From: an uncultured Armatimonadota bacterium
GTDB lineage: Bacteria > Armatimonadota > Fimbriimonadia > Fimbriimonadales > Fimbriimonadaceae
Assembly: GCA_903927345.1 (NCBI GenBank)
Contig: CAIYMO010000049.1
Location: forward strand, 155,005 to 219,004
Direction of reading: 5' to 3'
DNA: 64,000 nucleotides
The stretch's first letter is position 1. The number at the start of each line of letters is the position of its first letter. Position numbers and translations under genes: made by a program. Under the pieces are notes generated by a model. It worked only from the letters and a program-made list of their open reading frames with translations, was not told the DNA's origin and ran no database searches. Below, one piece after another: positions 43,748-52,917 of the stretch.

Positions 43748-46630
43748 TTAGTGTTGGGTGAGAAATTCATCAAGGTTGAAGAGGGTTGAAGCGATAAGGC
43801 TCCAAGCGGCTTGGTCAACAAAATCTTGCTTGCGATCGACGGGAGCCAGGCCAGTCTGGATGACTCCGGCAGCGTCTTGAGGTCTTTCGGAGAACATCTT
43901 TTGGTAGCGTTTGAGGCTCCCCATGAGTATTGTTCTTTCCTTCTGGCTCGGCTTTCGGCTGAGCGCAGTTCGGAATGCGAAGTCCATCCGGCTTTCGTCC
44001 GTTGACTTGGTTCCGACGATCTTTTCCCCAAATTTACGAGCGGCCTCGAAGAACGCGGGCTCATTCATTGTTGTCAGAGCTTGAAGCGGGGTGTTCGTCC
44101 GCGGACGGCGAACGAGGCATGCCTCTCGGGTCGGCGCGTCAAACGTGCTCATGACGGGGTGCGGAGAGGTGCGCTTCCAGAAGAGATACAAGGTCCGACG
44201 ATAGATTGATGGGTCAACGTCTTGAACGTAATCTTTTGTGTTTGAAGCCGACTGGGCAACTTCTTCCCATAGTCCGGCGGGCTGGTACGGCTTAAATCCG
44301 TGACCATACTGGCGCTGGAGGAGCAGTCCGCTGGCTTGAAGTACACGATCACGTAGCACCTCGGCGTCGAGCCTAAACTTCGGCCCTCGGCAGACGAGGC
44401 GATTCTCCGGATCCTTTTGTAGCTTTTCCGCGGTCACAGCAGAGGACTGTCGGAACGTTGCGCTGGTGACAATGAGCTTGTGTAGTTTCTTAACGCTAAA
44501 CCCGTCCTTTCGGAACTTGATCGAGATGTAGTCGAGAAGTTCAGGGTGCGACGGCCATTCGCCTTGGTTGCCAAAATCTTCGGCGGTTTTTACGATTCCG
44601 GTCCCAAAATGTTGAAGCCAGACCCGATTCACAAAGACTCGCGTCGTGAGCGGGTTTCTTTCGTCAATCAGCCATTTTGCGAGACCAAGCCGGTTAGGCT
44701 CGGGAAGCTTGGTTTCAAAAACATCAGGAAGTTGTCTTGACACCTGCTCTTTGCGTTGATCGTACTCTCCGCGATTGAGGACGAATGCCGGACGGGGCTT
44801 TTCCATCTCTTCGGCAATGAGTGTCTGAGGAATGTCCTTTTCGGTGAGGATTTTTTGGGCGATAAGCTTTCGGTATTCGATGCACTCCTTCGCCTCCGGA
44901 CCGTATTGGAGGTACGCCTGAACGACTTTGAGTGGGTCGTTCCCTTTGAGAGCAGCATCGATACGATTGACCGCTTCGCTTCCGAGAGTAATCATGAATC
45001 CGTCTGGGCCGCTTCCGTTGGCCACTTTGACGAGCAGCTCATTTTCGCCTTTCCGGAGTTCAGCTTTGACTGGGTCTATCCCTTGTGTAACTCCTCGTGA
45101 AACAAAATTGCTGTGAACTAGTTTGCCGTTGATCCAAACTCGAATTCCGTCGTCGCTTGAGACTCCGAACTCAAACAACTGGTCTCTGTCGGATACGAGT
45201 TTTGTTCGGAAATAACCGTTTGATAAATTTGCGTTGATGGCCTGAACCGCGACTCCGGGGGTGATTTTGATCGGCTTCCAGTTCTCAAGCTTTTCTTCGC
45301 TGTTGAAGGTCTCTTCGAATGAGCCTCGTCTGAAGGGACCGCAGAATTGCCAATCGGTTGTCTTCACAAGCGGGGGTGCATTCGTTGTAAGCCATTTTCT
45401 TGCACGGCTCGCGTCTGTGCCGCGCTCGATTTGTGTCATGCGGGACTGAGCCGCTTCGAGCAGCGCCTCTTGAGCAGGGGTTGGATCGGCAATGACCGGT
45501 GGCGGAAGAAGGTTGTTGCCGTCTAGCGGGGCGTCCTTAGTGGAGTTAAAGAAAGCGTAGAGCCCGTAGTAGTCTTTCTGAGAGATGGGGTCGTATTTGT
45601 GATCGTGGCACTTGGCGCAGCCAACACTCAAGCCAAGAAACACGGTTGAGGTTGTGTCGACCCGGTCAAAGGTGTTTCGCACCAAAACCTCTTCTTCGAT
45701 CGAACCACCTTCATTGGTCGTTGGGTTCATTCGGACGTAACCCGTGGCGACCTTCATCTCCCGAGTTGGGTTGGGAAGCATGTCGCCGGCTAGCTGCCAA
45801 AGGGCAAACTTATCGAAGGGCAGATCCTTGTTGAATGCGTTAACGACCCAATCTCGGTATGGGTAAATGCTTCGCTCGTTGTCAAGGTGCAGTCCGTGGG
45901 TATCACCGTAGCGGACGGCATCAAGCCAGTAGCGTGCTTCGTGCTCTCCGTATCGTTCACTGGATTGAAGTCGGTCAACGGCCCGTTCATAGGCTCCCGG
46001 AGCGGAATCACCAAGAAAGTTATTGAGTTCGTCGGTGGTTGGGGCCAACCCAGTTAGAGCGAGAGATGCCCGCCGCAACAAGGTCGGCTTGTCGGCTTCT
46101 GGAGCAGGAGTCAGACCTCTCTCTTCCATCTTAGCGAGAACGAACCGATCAATGTCGTTTCTCGCCCAGTTTTGGTTCTTTACCTTCGGAAGTTCGGACA
46201 GTTTAGGAGGGACGAGAGCCCAATGCTTCTCATATTTGCCACCCTGGTTGATCCATTCGGACAGAAGTTTGACTTGATCCGGACTTAGGCGAGGGAGACC
46301 AGAATCCGGTGGCGGCATTTGCGCGGACTTTTCGTTGCTGATGGCTCGCTGGATAAGCAGAGATTCCTTGGCATTACCTGGAAGAATAGCGAACTCGCCA
46401 TCTCTATCTTTCTTGGCATCTTTCTCGTCGCTGAGCCGGAGGTCACCCTTAATGAACTTTGCGTCAGGACCGTGACACTTGAAGCAGTTCTCGCTGAGAA
46501 TCGGTCGAATGTCTTTGTTGAAGTCGATCTTCCTCGGAGCTTTGGCTGCCTTTTGAGCGGGCGCAAGAACTACTCCAGCAATCAGCAGGACAAGTGAGCC
46601 TAGCGGTACAACAAATTTAACACTCTTCAT
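43748..46630 (-). CDS. DUF1549/DUF1553 planctomycete-type cytochrome c protein, copy 1
   Basis: The 960-residue exported protein starts with a signal peptide, then a PSCyt1 heme-binding module with CFKCH (Cys49, Cys52), DUF1549 with a second CAKCHDHKYDP motif, a PA14-like carbohydrate-binding insert (GVSSDDGIRVWINGKLVH), and C-terminal DUF1553 (STFDAPTREACLVRR). It has the same length as copy 2. Its start overlaps the stop of a 40-residue open frame by four bases. Confidence 0.88.
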   Translation of the reverse strand: MKSVKFVVPLGSLVLLIAGVVLAPAQKAAKAPRKIDFNKDIRPILSENCFKCHGPDAKFIKGDLRLSDEKDAKKDRDGEFAILPGNAKESLLIQRAISNEKSAQMPPPDSGLPRLSPDQVKLLSEWINQGGKYEKHWALVPPKLSELPKVKNQNWARNDIDRFVLAKMEERGLTPAPEADKPTLLRRASLALTGLAPTTDELNNFLGDSAPGAYERAVDRLQSSERYGEHEARYWLDAVRYGDTHGLHLDNERSIYPYRDWVVNAFNKDLPFDKFALWQLAGDMLPNPTREMKVATGYVRMNPTTNEGGSIEEEVLVRNTFDRVDTTSTVFLGLSVGCAKCHDHKYDPISQKDYYGLYAFFNSTKDAPLDGNNLLPPPVIADPTPAQEALLEAAQSRMTQIERGTDASRARKWLTTNAPPLVKTTDWQFCGPFRRGSFEETFNSEEKLENWKPIKITPGVAVQAINANLSNGYFRTKLVSDRDQLFEFGVSSDDGIRVWINGKLVHSNFVSRGVTQGIDPVKAELRKGENELLVKVANGSGPDGFMITLGSEAVNRIDAALKGNDPLKVVQAYLQYGPEAKECIEYRKLIAQKILTEKDIPQTLIAEEMEKPRPAFVLNRGEYDQRKEQVSRQLPDVFETKLPEPNRLGLAKWLIDERNPLTTRVFVNRVWLQHFGTGIVKTAEDFGNQGEWPSHPELLDYISIKFRKDGFSVKKLHKLIVTSATFRQSSAVTAEKLQKDPENRLVCRGPKFRLDAEVLRDRVLQASGLLLQRQYGHGFKPYQPAGLWEEVAQSASNTKDYVQDVDPSIYRRTLYLFWKRTSPHPVMSTFDAPTREACLVRRPRTNTPLQALTTMNEPAFFEAARKFGEKIVGTKSTDESRMDFAFRTALSRKPSQKERTILMGSLKRYQKMFSERPQDAAGVIQTGLAPVDRKQDFVDQAAWSLIASTLFNLDEFLTQH

Positions 46631-46749
46631 TGGGCGTTGTCGTTTCTAGCATAGCGAATTTCGCGTGAAATTTCATTGGCTTTTGGCACGATCTCCGGCT
46701 TTATTCGGCACAGCGGTAATTGCTCTTCCTTCAGTGACTCTTGTTGCAT
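46627..46749 (-). CDS. candidate 40-residue small protein coupled to DUF1549 copy 1
   Basis: An ATG at 46749 preceded by GAGGA at six bases opens a 40-codon frame (MQQESLKEEQ at the start, RNDNAQ at the end). Its TGA overlaps the ATG of the next gene as ATGA. It is hydrophilic and unrecognised. It may be a real small protein or a leader that loads ribosomes onto the large downstream gene. The part near its end is shared with the region before copy 2. Confidence 0.4.
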   Translation of the reverse strand: MQQESLKEEQLPLCRIKPEIVPKANEISREIRYARNDNAQ

Positions 46750-46775
46750 GTCGTCCTCGTAGGGCAAACAGCACT

Positions 46776-49658
46776 TTAGTGTTGCGACAGGAATTCATCA
46801 AGATTGAACAGGGTGGACGCGATTAGGCTCCAAGCGGCTTGGTCAACAAAGTCTTGCCTCCGATCAACCTTGGCGAGACCGATTTGGATGACTCCGGCGG
46901 CGTCTTGGGGTCGATCGGAGAACATTTTCTGATACCTTTTGAGGCTGCCCATGAGAATCGTCCGTTCCTGGTCGCTCGGCTTTCGGCTAAGGGCGGTTCG
47001 GAACGCGAAGTCCAGTCGACTTTCGTCAGAAGCTTTGGTTGCAACGATTCTTTCACCGAACTTACGCGCAGCTTCGAAGAAGGCGGGCTCGTTCATCGTC
47101 GTGAGTGCTTGGAGCGGGGTGTTGGTAATTGAGCGGCGTACGACGCATGCTTCCCTCGTTGGCGCGTCGAAAGTGCTCATGACGGGGTGAGGAGAGGTTC
47201 GCTTCCAGAAGAGATAGAGAGTTCGGCGGTAGATTCCGGCGTCTGTGTCTTGCGTGTAGCGTGCTGTGTTTGATCCAGGAAATGCGACGTCTTCCCAAAG
47301 TCCGGCAGGCTGGTAGGGTTTGAATCCGTGCCCACCTTGGCGCTGGACGAGGAGTCCGCTGGCTTGGAGGACTTGGTCGCGGAGGACTTCGGCGTCCAGT
47401 CGGAACCGTGGTCCCCGGCTAACCAAACGGTTTTCGGGATCCTTTTGAAGCTTTTCCGGGGTGACTTGCGAGGACTGGCGGAATGCGGCACTTGTGAGGA
47501 GAAGCTTGTGCAGCTTTTTAAGACTGAAGCCGTCCTTTCGGAACTTGATTGCCAAGTAATCCAACAGTTCTGGATTGGAGGGCCAGTCACCTTGGTTACC
47601 GAAGTCTTCGGCGGTTTTCACAATGCCGGTTCCGAAGTGTTGTTGCCAGATGCGGTTCACAAACACGCGGGTGGTGAGGGGATTCTTTTCGTCAATGAGC
47701 CACTTGGCGAGACCGAGACGATTGGTCTCCGGAAGTTTGGTTTCAAATACCGCCGGAAGCGTTCGAGAGACCTGCTCCTTTCGCTGATCGTACTCACCTC
47801 GATTCAGCAGATAGGCAGGTCGCGGTTTGGGCATCTCCTCTGCGATCAGGGTCCGAGGCACTTGGGCTTCGAGCTTTGCTTTTTCAGCCAGCGTCGCGCG
47901 GTACTGCTTTGATACCGAGGTAGTTGGTCCGTAGACTAGATACGCGCGGACAATTTCGTCTGGCTTGTTTGACTTAAGCGCGGTGGCAAGTTTGGTCTGA
48001 GCTTCACTGCCGATATCGACGCGGATGCCATCGGCTCCACCACCGTTCACGATCTTGATAACGAGTTGGTTTGCACCCTTCTTGAGTCGAACCTTAACTT
48101 GGTCAGTGGCTTGGTCAACTCCGCGCAAGGCTGGATTGCTGTGGACCTGGACGCCGTTGAGCCAGACTTTGACTCCATCGTCGCTTCCGATGGCAATGTC
48201 GGCATCCTGGTCGGTTTCAGCGGTCAGCGTCGTTCGGTGATAGGCATTTCCAACATCTACCTTGACCGTGCTGATCGACTTTCCAAGTTCAAGCTTGAGG
48301 GGCTTCCAGTCAGTTGGCTTATCGTCATATTCGAACGCTTCATTGAAACTCTTGTGGGGAAAGGGTCCTGCAATTTCCCAGTTACCAACGGCGACGACGG
48401 GGGGAGAACTCGTCTCGATCCAACGCTTTGCGGCTTCTGCATTGGTGGCCTTCTGCAGATCTGCAAGTCGGGTCGTCGCTTGGTTGATCGCCACTTCTTG
48501 TTCAGGAGTTGGGTCGGCGATGACCGGCGGCGGTACAAGGTCATTGCTGTCTAGTGGAGCATCCTTCGTTGAGTTGAAAAACGCGAACAGACCATAGTAG
48601 TCCTTCTGGCTGATGGGGTCGTACTTGTGGTCGTGGCATTTCGCGCAGCCAACGGTTAGTCCGAGGAAGACAGTGGAAGTTGTATCAACCCGGTCGAAGG
48701 TGTTCTTAACCAGGAATTCCTCCTCAATGGCTCCACCTTCGGCGGTGGTTGGGTTCATCCGCACATAGCCCGTGGCGACCTTCATCTCGCGCGTTGGATT
48801 CGGGAGCATGTCGCCGGCAAGTTGCCAAAGGGTGAACTTGTCGAAACTCAGGTCCTTGTTGAAGGCATTGACGACCCAGTCACGGTAGGGATAGACGCTG
48901 CGTTCGTTGTCGAGGTGGAGGCCGTGCGTGTCGCCATAACGCACTGCGTCGAGCCAGTAGCGAGCTTGGTTTTCGCCATACCGCTGACTTGCAAGAAGTC
49001 GGTCCACTGCCTTTTCATAAGCGTCTGGCTGGGAGTCGTTAAGAAATACGTTGAGCTCCTCAGTGGTCGGTGGAAGTCCGGTCAACGTGAGAGACGCGCG
49101 TCGAAGCAGAGTGGCACGGTCTGCTTCGGGGGCCGGCTTGAGACCCTTTTCTTCAAGCTTTGCAGCAACAAACCTATCAATATCATTCCTCACCCATTTC
49201 TGGTTTTTGACGACCGGGGGTTCTGTTGACTTAGGCGGAACAAGCGCCCAATGCTTCTCGTACTTGCCTCCCTGGTTGATCCAGTCCGACAACAGCTTGA
49301 TCTGAGCTGCGGTGAGCCTTGGGAGACCGGAGTCGGGAGGTGGCATCTGAGCGAACTTTTCTTTACTCAGTGCGCGCTCTATGATTAAAGATTCTTTGGC
49401 ATTGCCGGGAAGAATGGCGAACTCGCCATCGCGATCCTTTTTGGCGTCTTTCTCATCACTAAGGCGTAGATCGCCCTTGACGAACTTTGCGTCCGGACCG
49501 TGGCATTTGAAGCAATTCTCACTCAGAATCGGCCGAATGTCTTTGTTGAAATCGATCTTTTTGGCTACTTTGCCCGCCTTCTGGGCGGGCACCAATACGA
49601 CACCTGCGGTGAGTAAGGTCAGCGATATGGCAGGGACAATAAATCTAACACTCTTCAT
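46776..49658 (-). CDS. DUF1549/DUF1553 planctomycete-type cytochrome c protein, copy 2
   Basis: Tandem paralogue of copy 1 with the same domain order: signal peptide, CFKCH, DUF1549, a PA14-like insert (IGSDDGVKVWLNGVQVH) and DUF1553. The start at 49658 is chosen because MKSV matches copy 1, although an upstream in-frame ATG at 49679 exists. The surrounding DNA is also conserved upstream of both copies (AATTCGCTATGCTAG), showing that the duplication included the 5' region. The insert is the least conserved part, which suggests different glycan targets. Confidence 0.88.
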   Translation of the reverse strand: MKSVRFIVPAISLTLLTAGVVLVPAQKAGKVAKKIDFNKDIRPILSENCFKCHGPDAKFVKGDLRLSDEKDAKKDRDGEFAILPGNAKESLIIERALSKEKFAQMPPPDSGLPRLTAAQIKLLSDWINQGGKYEKHWALVPPKSTEPPVVKNQKWVRNDIDRFVAAKLEEKGLKPAPEADRATLLRRASLTLTGLPPTTEELNVFLNDSQPDAYEKAVDRLLASQRYGENQARYWLDAVRYGDTHGLHLDNERSVYPYRDWVVNAFNKDLSFDKFTLWQLAGDMLPNPTREMKVATGYVRMNPTTAEGGAIEEEFLVKNTFDRVDTTSTVFLGLTVGCAKCHDHKYDPISQKDYYGLFAFFNSTKDAPLDSNDLVPPPVIADPTPEQEVAINQATTRLADLQKATNAEAAKRWIETSSPPVVAVGNWEIAGPFPHKSFNEAFEYDDKPTDWKPLKLELGKSISTVKVDVGNAYHRTTLTAETDQDADIAIGSDDGVKVWLNGVQVHSNPALRGVDQATDQVKVRLKKGANQLVIKIVNGGGADGIRVDIGSEAQTKLATALKSNKPDEIVRAYLVYGPTTSVSKQYRATLAEKAKLEAQVPRTLIAEEMPKPRPAYLLNRGEYDQRKEQVSRTLPAVFETKLPETNRLGLAKWLIDEKNPLTTRVFVNRIWQQHFGTGIVKTAEDFGNQGDWPSNPELLDYLAIKFRKDGFSLKKLHKLLLTSAAFRQSSQVTPEKLQKDPENRLVSRGPRFRLDAEVLRDQVLQASGLLVQRQGGHGFKPYQPAGLWEDVAFPGSNTARYTQDTDAGIYRRTLYLFWKRTSPHPVMSTFDAPTREACVVRRSITNTPLQALTTMNEPAFFEAARKFGERIVATKASDESRLDFAFRTALSRKPSDQERTILMGSLKRYQKMFSDRPQDAAGVIQIGLAKVDRRQDFVDQAAWSLIASTLFNLDEFLSQH

Positions 49659-49702
49659 CGGGCGCTTCGCTCCTAGCATAGCGAATTCCGCGACGTTTTG
49701 GG

Positions 49703-51079
49703 CTAATTTTTCGGCTTTCTCATCAGCAAAAATGAGTCAAGTGTCTTCCCTTCCAGGTCGATTTGCGTGAACTTCAGCTTGTCACCGTCGAAGTCAAGTT
49801 GAGAGAACGAGTGCCTCACATGATATTTCTCGGTGAACGGTAGCCACTTGTCTGGAGTCGGCTCGAGTTCCGGATTGTATAGGGGCGCGCCACCACCACC
49901 GGTCACGATCCGAATAACACCCTCCGTCGAAGTCACAGTTGTTCCATTGAAGGCCTTATCAACCGTCCAATCGTTAGCGTTCAGTGCGGTGCTCAGGAAG
50001 GGTTTGAAGCTCAGCTCAATGGGCTTCGAGCGTTGATAGTTGTGCACGTGACCATTCAGAACCAGGTCGACCTTGTACTTCACATACAAGTCCGAGAGCA
50101 CCCGCATCCAACGATCGGTTGCATGGACTTTGCTGCTCTGAAACTCGGGGTGGTGGTAAGTAACGATGCGCCACTTTTTCGGATCGGCTTCGCTAAGATC
50201 CTTCTTGAGCCACTCGATCAGTTCAGGAGTCGTCCAGTTGACATTGGGATTGGAGTCCAGCACGACAAAGTGGGCATTTCCGTAGTCAAACGAGTAGTTC
50301 GCGGTTTGCGGGTAGTTCTCGCCTGCCGCCGCAAGGAAGTTGCTCAGTCCGGCCCCTCTCGCGTTCGGAGTCAGCGGGCTATTTGAAGCGAGCTTTGGAC
50401 CGTTCAACGGCACTTGGTAGAAGTAGAAGTACGCCAGGCCGTCAGGATATTTCGTCAGGTCGTTGGAAGCCATATCATGGTTCCCCAGTACCGGAATAAA
50501 TGGAACTGATCGCATCATCTGCGAGCCCCGTTCAGGCGAAGTTGCGGAGCCGTTGTAGTAGTTCCAGAACTTTGTTTCGTACTCCGAGACGCGACCTAGA
50601 TCGTAGACGATGTCGCCAGTCAGCAGCACAGCGTCGCCGTTCACCTTAGAAGCCTGATAAGAGATCATCGCCTGCTCCTTTGTGCCTCGGCCGCAATCGC
50701 CAAAGGAGACAAGCCGCCACTTCTGGTCGGATTTCACCGGTGCCTTGGCGGTGGACTCAAAGACCTTATTGCCATTTTTCCAAACTTCATACTTGAAGGG
50801 CTTACCGGGAGTGAGCGAGGTCAGCTCGGTTCGGAAGTTGAGGAATCCAGGGGATGTCGTGTCGACCTGATTGAACTCAGCCAGGTTATGCCGGACGCCC
50901 TGAGAGGACTGGTACGTTACTTCCCACTTTCCGGGTTCGATAGGTGCCTGCCACATCAAGGTCAGCTCCGTCGCGACCTGGGTCGGTCGGCCGATTTGGA
51001 CGTAAGGAAAATGCAGGAACGGTCCGGTAGCAAGTACCGGTCCGGAGCCTTGGGACAAGATCAGAGCGGAAAGGATCAT
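49703..51079 (-). CDS. purple acid phosphatase-like metallophosphoesterase
   Basis: A short hydrophobic N-terminus is followed by an Fn3-like domain (about residues 30-110), then a dinuclear metal phosphoesterase: FGDCGRG, TGDIVYDLG, LGNHDMAS, TYHHPEF and NGHVHNYQR. Purple acid phosphatases are secreted and release phosphate from esters. The gene overlaps the DUF1579 gene by four bases and lies 44 bases upstream of DUF1549 copy 2, so the whole minus-strand run may be one transcript. Confidence 0.88.
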   Translation of the reverse strand: MILSALILSQGSGPVLATGPFLHFPYVQIGRPTQVATELTLMWQAPIEPGKWEVTYQSSQGVRHNLAEFNQVDTTSPGFLNFRTELTSLTPGKPFKYEVWKNGNKVFESTAKAPVKSDQKWRLVSFGDCGRGTKEQAMISYQASKVNGDAVLLTGDIVYDLGRVSEYETKFWNYYNGSATSPERGSQMMRSVPFIPVLGNHDMASNDLTKYPDGLAYFYFYQVPLNGPKLASNSPLTPNARGAGLSNFLAAAGENYPQTANYSFDYGNAHFVVLDSNPNVNWTTPELIEWLKKDLSEADPKKWRIVTYHHPEFQSSKVHATDRWMRVLSDLYVKYKVDLVLNGHVHNYQRSKPIELSFKPFLSTALNANDWTVDKAFNGTTVTSTEGVIRIVTGGGGAPLYNPELEPTPDKWLPFTEKYHVRHSFSQLDFDGDKLKFTQIDLEGKTLDSFLLMRKPKN

Positions 51080-51579
51080 TTGACTCTCGTATAGTAATTC
51101 TTCATGTAGGCGACCCAGTTACCTTGCTTATCTTGCATGGTTGACGTGTGGGTGCGGTGGTCTTCATCGATCAACTCGATGAAGTCTCGATAGAAAGCGC
51201 TTTTGGAATCGCCCAGCATATCGGGGCCCTCGCAGTTCATTGTGAGGAGCTTTCCATCTTCGCTCAGCTCACAGTTGTATTTCCAAAGGTGTGAGGAAAC
51301 GGTGGCGATCCAAAACGCCCGGTACGCCTGGTCGCTGACGTCGTAACCGATTCCCATCTTGCTACTCATTTGGCTGCCATCGGGAAATGTTATCTCGCCC
51401 TCCCCGAACAACCAGAGGTCTCCAAACATTGAGAATGACTCGCGGCCCTTTCCGCGCGGGGTCGATCCGTCGCCCTCCGGAGCGAGGTCGGTTTCGGTTT
51501 CCCACTCCCCAACCAAATTCTTCAGCCACTCATGCTGAGGAAGGGCAGATGTTGGGCCAGGCAGTTCCTCGTCGTTCAC
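51076..51579 (-). CDS. DUF1579 family protein
   Basis: The 167-residue protein matches DUF1579: it begins HEWLKNLVGEWE and has a series of beta-strands with GDLWLFGEGEITFPDG and IGYD. The family is lipocalin-like and of unknown function. It starts with GTG, and TATGCT lies six bases upstream. Its stop overlaps the next ATG. Confidence 0.85.
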   Translation of the reverse strand: MNDEELPGPTSALPQHEWLKNLVGEWETETDLAPEGDGSTPRGKGRESFSMFGDLWLFGEGEITFPDGSQMSSKMGIGYDVSDQAYRAFWIATVSSHLWKYNCELSEDGKLLTMNCEGPDMLGDSKSAFYRDFIELIDEDHRTHTSTMQDKQGNWVAYMKNYYTRVK

Positions 51580-51585
51580 ACGTCA

Positions 51586-51591
51586 AGCATA
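51586..51591 (-). promoter_or_regulatory. -10-like TATGCT, candidate leaderless promoter
   Basis: TATGCT lies six bases before the GTG start of the DUF1579 gene, with no Shine-Dalgarno sequence. It may drive the long minus-strand cluster. Confidence 0.4.
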
Positions 51592-51601
51592 TCACGCAAA
51601 C

Positions 51602-51636
51602 AAAAACGGCTTCCTGGAATCAGGAAGCCGTTTTGG
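51602..51636 (-). terminator. intrinsic terminator of rplA
   Basis: AAAACGGCTTCCTG pairs with CAGGAAGCCGTTTT (14 pairs) around GAAT, with T5 on the minus-strand side. Confidence 0.88.
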
Positions 51637-51652
51637 ACTGAGTTAAGACGAC

Positions 51653-52381
51653 TTAACCAGCGAACTTAGAAGCAATGGTGGTGTCGAGAGCAATGCCAGG
51701 ACCCATCGTTGCGCTGAGCGTAAGGGACTTGATGTACTTACCCTTGGAGCTTGCAGGCTTTGCGCGAAGGACGGCTCCGAAGCCAGCCTTGAAGTTCTCG
51801 ATCAGTTGCTCGTCGGTGAAGTTGACCTTACCGAGGCACATGTGAACGACACCAGCTTTGTCGGTTCGGTACTCAACGCGGGTTGCAGCCTTGATTTCCT
51901 TAACGGCGGTTGCGATGTTGTTGGTAACGGTTCCGTTTCGCTTGTTCGGGGTCTTTGGTCCAAGAGCTCGACCGATCTTACCGATCTGTGGAGCCATGTC
52001 TTCCGTAGCGAGGATGACGTCGAAATCTTTGAATCCGCCCTGAATCTTTGCTATCAGGTCATCGGCACCGACGATGTCAGCGCCAGCCTTTTCGGCTTCA
52101 GCGGCTGCGTCTCCCTTTGCAAGGACAGCAACGGTTCGCTTCTTACCGGTTCCGTGTGGAAGCTGGGTAAGACCGCGGACGTTCTGGTCGCTCTTTCGAG
52201 GATCAACGCCGAGGACGATTGCCATGTCAACGGACTCGACAAACTTTGCGCTTGCAGTCTTCTTAACTTGGGCGAGGGCTTCTTCGACAGTAAGCAGAAT
52301 GTCCTTGTCGACGGTTGAAGCGAGGGCCACGAATCGTGGCGAGTGCAGGTTCTTTTTAACGTTCTTTCGCAAGATGTTCAC
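51653..52381 (-). CDS. rplA: ribosomal protein uL1
   Basis: Clear uL1 with VDMAIVLGVDPRKSDQNVRG, LPHGTGK and GRALGPKTPNKRNGTV. It builds the L1 stalk and usually represses its own operon. A GTG at 52381 is the longest start; a TTG at 52372 is six bases after GAGGTG and may be the real one, trimming three residues. rplK, rplJ and rplL, its usual neighbours, are not present. A candidate L1-binding hairpin precedes it and a terminator follows. Confidence 0.95.
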   Translation of the reverse strand: MNILRKNVKKNLHSPRFVALASTVDKDILLTVEEALAQVKKTASAKFVESVDMAIVLGVDPRKSDQNVRGLTQLPHGTGKKRTVAVLAKGDAAAEAEKAGADIVGADDLIAKIQGGFKDFDVILATEDMAPQIGKIGRALGPKTPNKRNGTVTNNIATAVKEIKAATRVEYRTDKAGVVHMCLGKVNFTDEQLIENFKAGFGAVLRAKPASSKGKYIKSLTLSATMGPGIALDTTIASKFAG

Positions 52382-52384
52382 CTC

Positions 52385-52433
52385 GTGGTTCAGGCGGCCC
52401 GAAGACCTCCCACGTTTTGGAACCTCTATTGTA
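52385..52433 (-). promoter_or_regulatory. rplA promoter -10 and L1-binding-like leader hairpin
   Basis: On the minus strand TACAAT (52428-52433) is a good -10. About 14 bases later GTGG (52410-52413) pairs with CCAC (52385-52388). Inside is GGTC-TTCG-GGCC, with an asymmetric internal loop of GA opposite GCCTGAA. This resembles the 23S rRNA L1-stalk site GTGGGAGG...GAA...CCAC. It ends next to the Shine-Dalgarno. Confidence 0.55.
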
Positions 52434-52917
52434 CCTTGTGAAGAAAATCTGCGTTGGAGGGCTCCGGTGACGGTGAGATCGTGGTCTGCTCGAATGGCGA
52501 GAGCACCCAGCCGTCCTCTACGAAATTGATGACGAACTCCGAATAGATTCCGACCTTCTCCGAAGCCTTCTCGCTATCCTTGAAATACTGACTCAACTTG
52601 GGTTCGGCTAGGATCGTCCTTGGGTCGAACTCTACCAAATAGTATCGATTTCGATAGCGGTAGCCGAGTCTACATTTTTTACTTATGTCCAGAACACGCG
52701 CGATCTCGTCAATCGTGCCGTTGTCTTCGCCAAACTCTAAATTCTCTAAAGATGCAAAGTCAGGATTCGTTATCCTGGTGTCAAAGAGCCTGACCCCAAA
52801 AACTCGTTCCTTATCCGCGTGCTCGCCCGACCACGACCCTATTGCACAAAACGCGACGAGGCCGAGCAGGGTCAACAGTAGAGCCAGCAGTCTCCGGCGA
52901 GCGGATGTCCTCTGCAT
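52426..52917 (-). CDS. hypothetical membrane-anchored protein, paralogue of the next gene upstream
   Basis: The 163-residue protein has a hydrophobic segment at about residues 9-28, then a soluble domain with RITNPDFASLENLEF and YYLVEFDPR. The 52917-53384 product shares ITNPD-x-x-SL-x-N-x-E and the F-D-P pattern in the same order, so they are tandem paralogues. It is not recognised. The two genes overlap by one base (TAATG). Confidence 0.55.
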   Translation of the reverse strand: MQRTSARRRLLALLLTLLGLVAFCAIGSWSGEHADKERVFGVRLFDTRITNPDFASLENLEFGEDNGTIDEIARVLDISKKCRLGYRYRNRYYLVEFDPRTILAEPKLSQYFKDSEKASEKVGIYSEFVINFVEDGWVLSPFEQTTISPSPEPSNADFLHKVQ

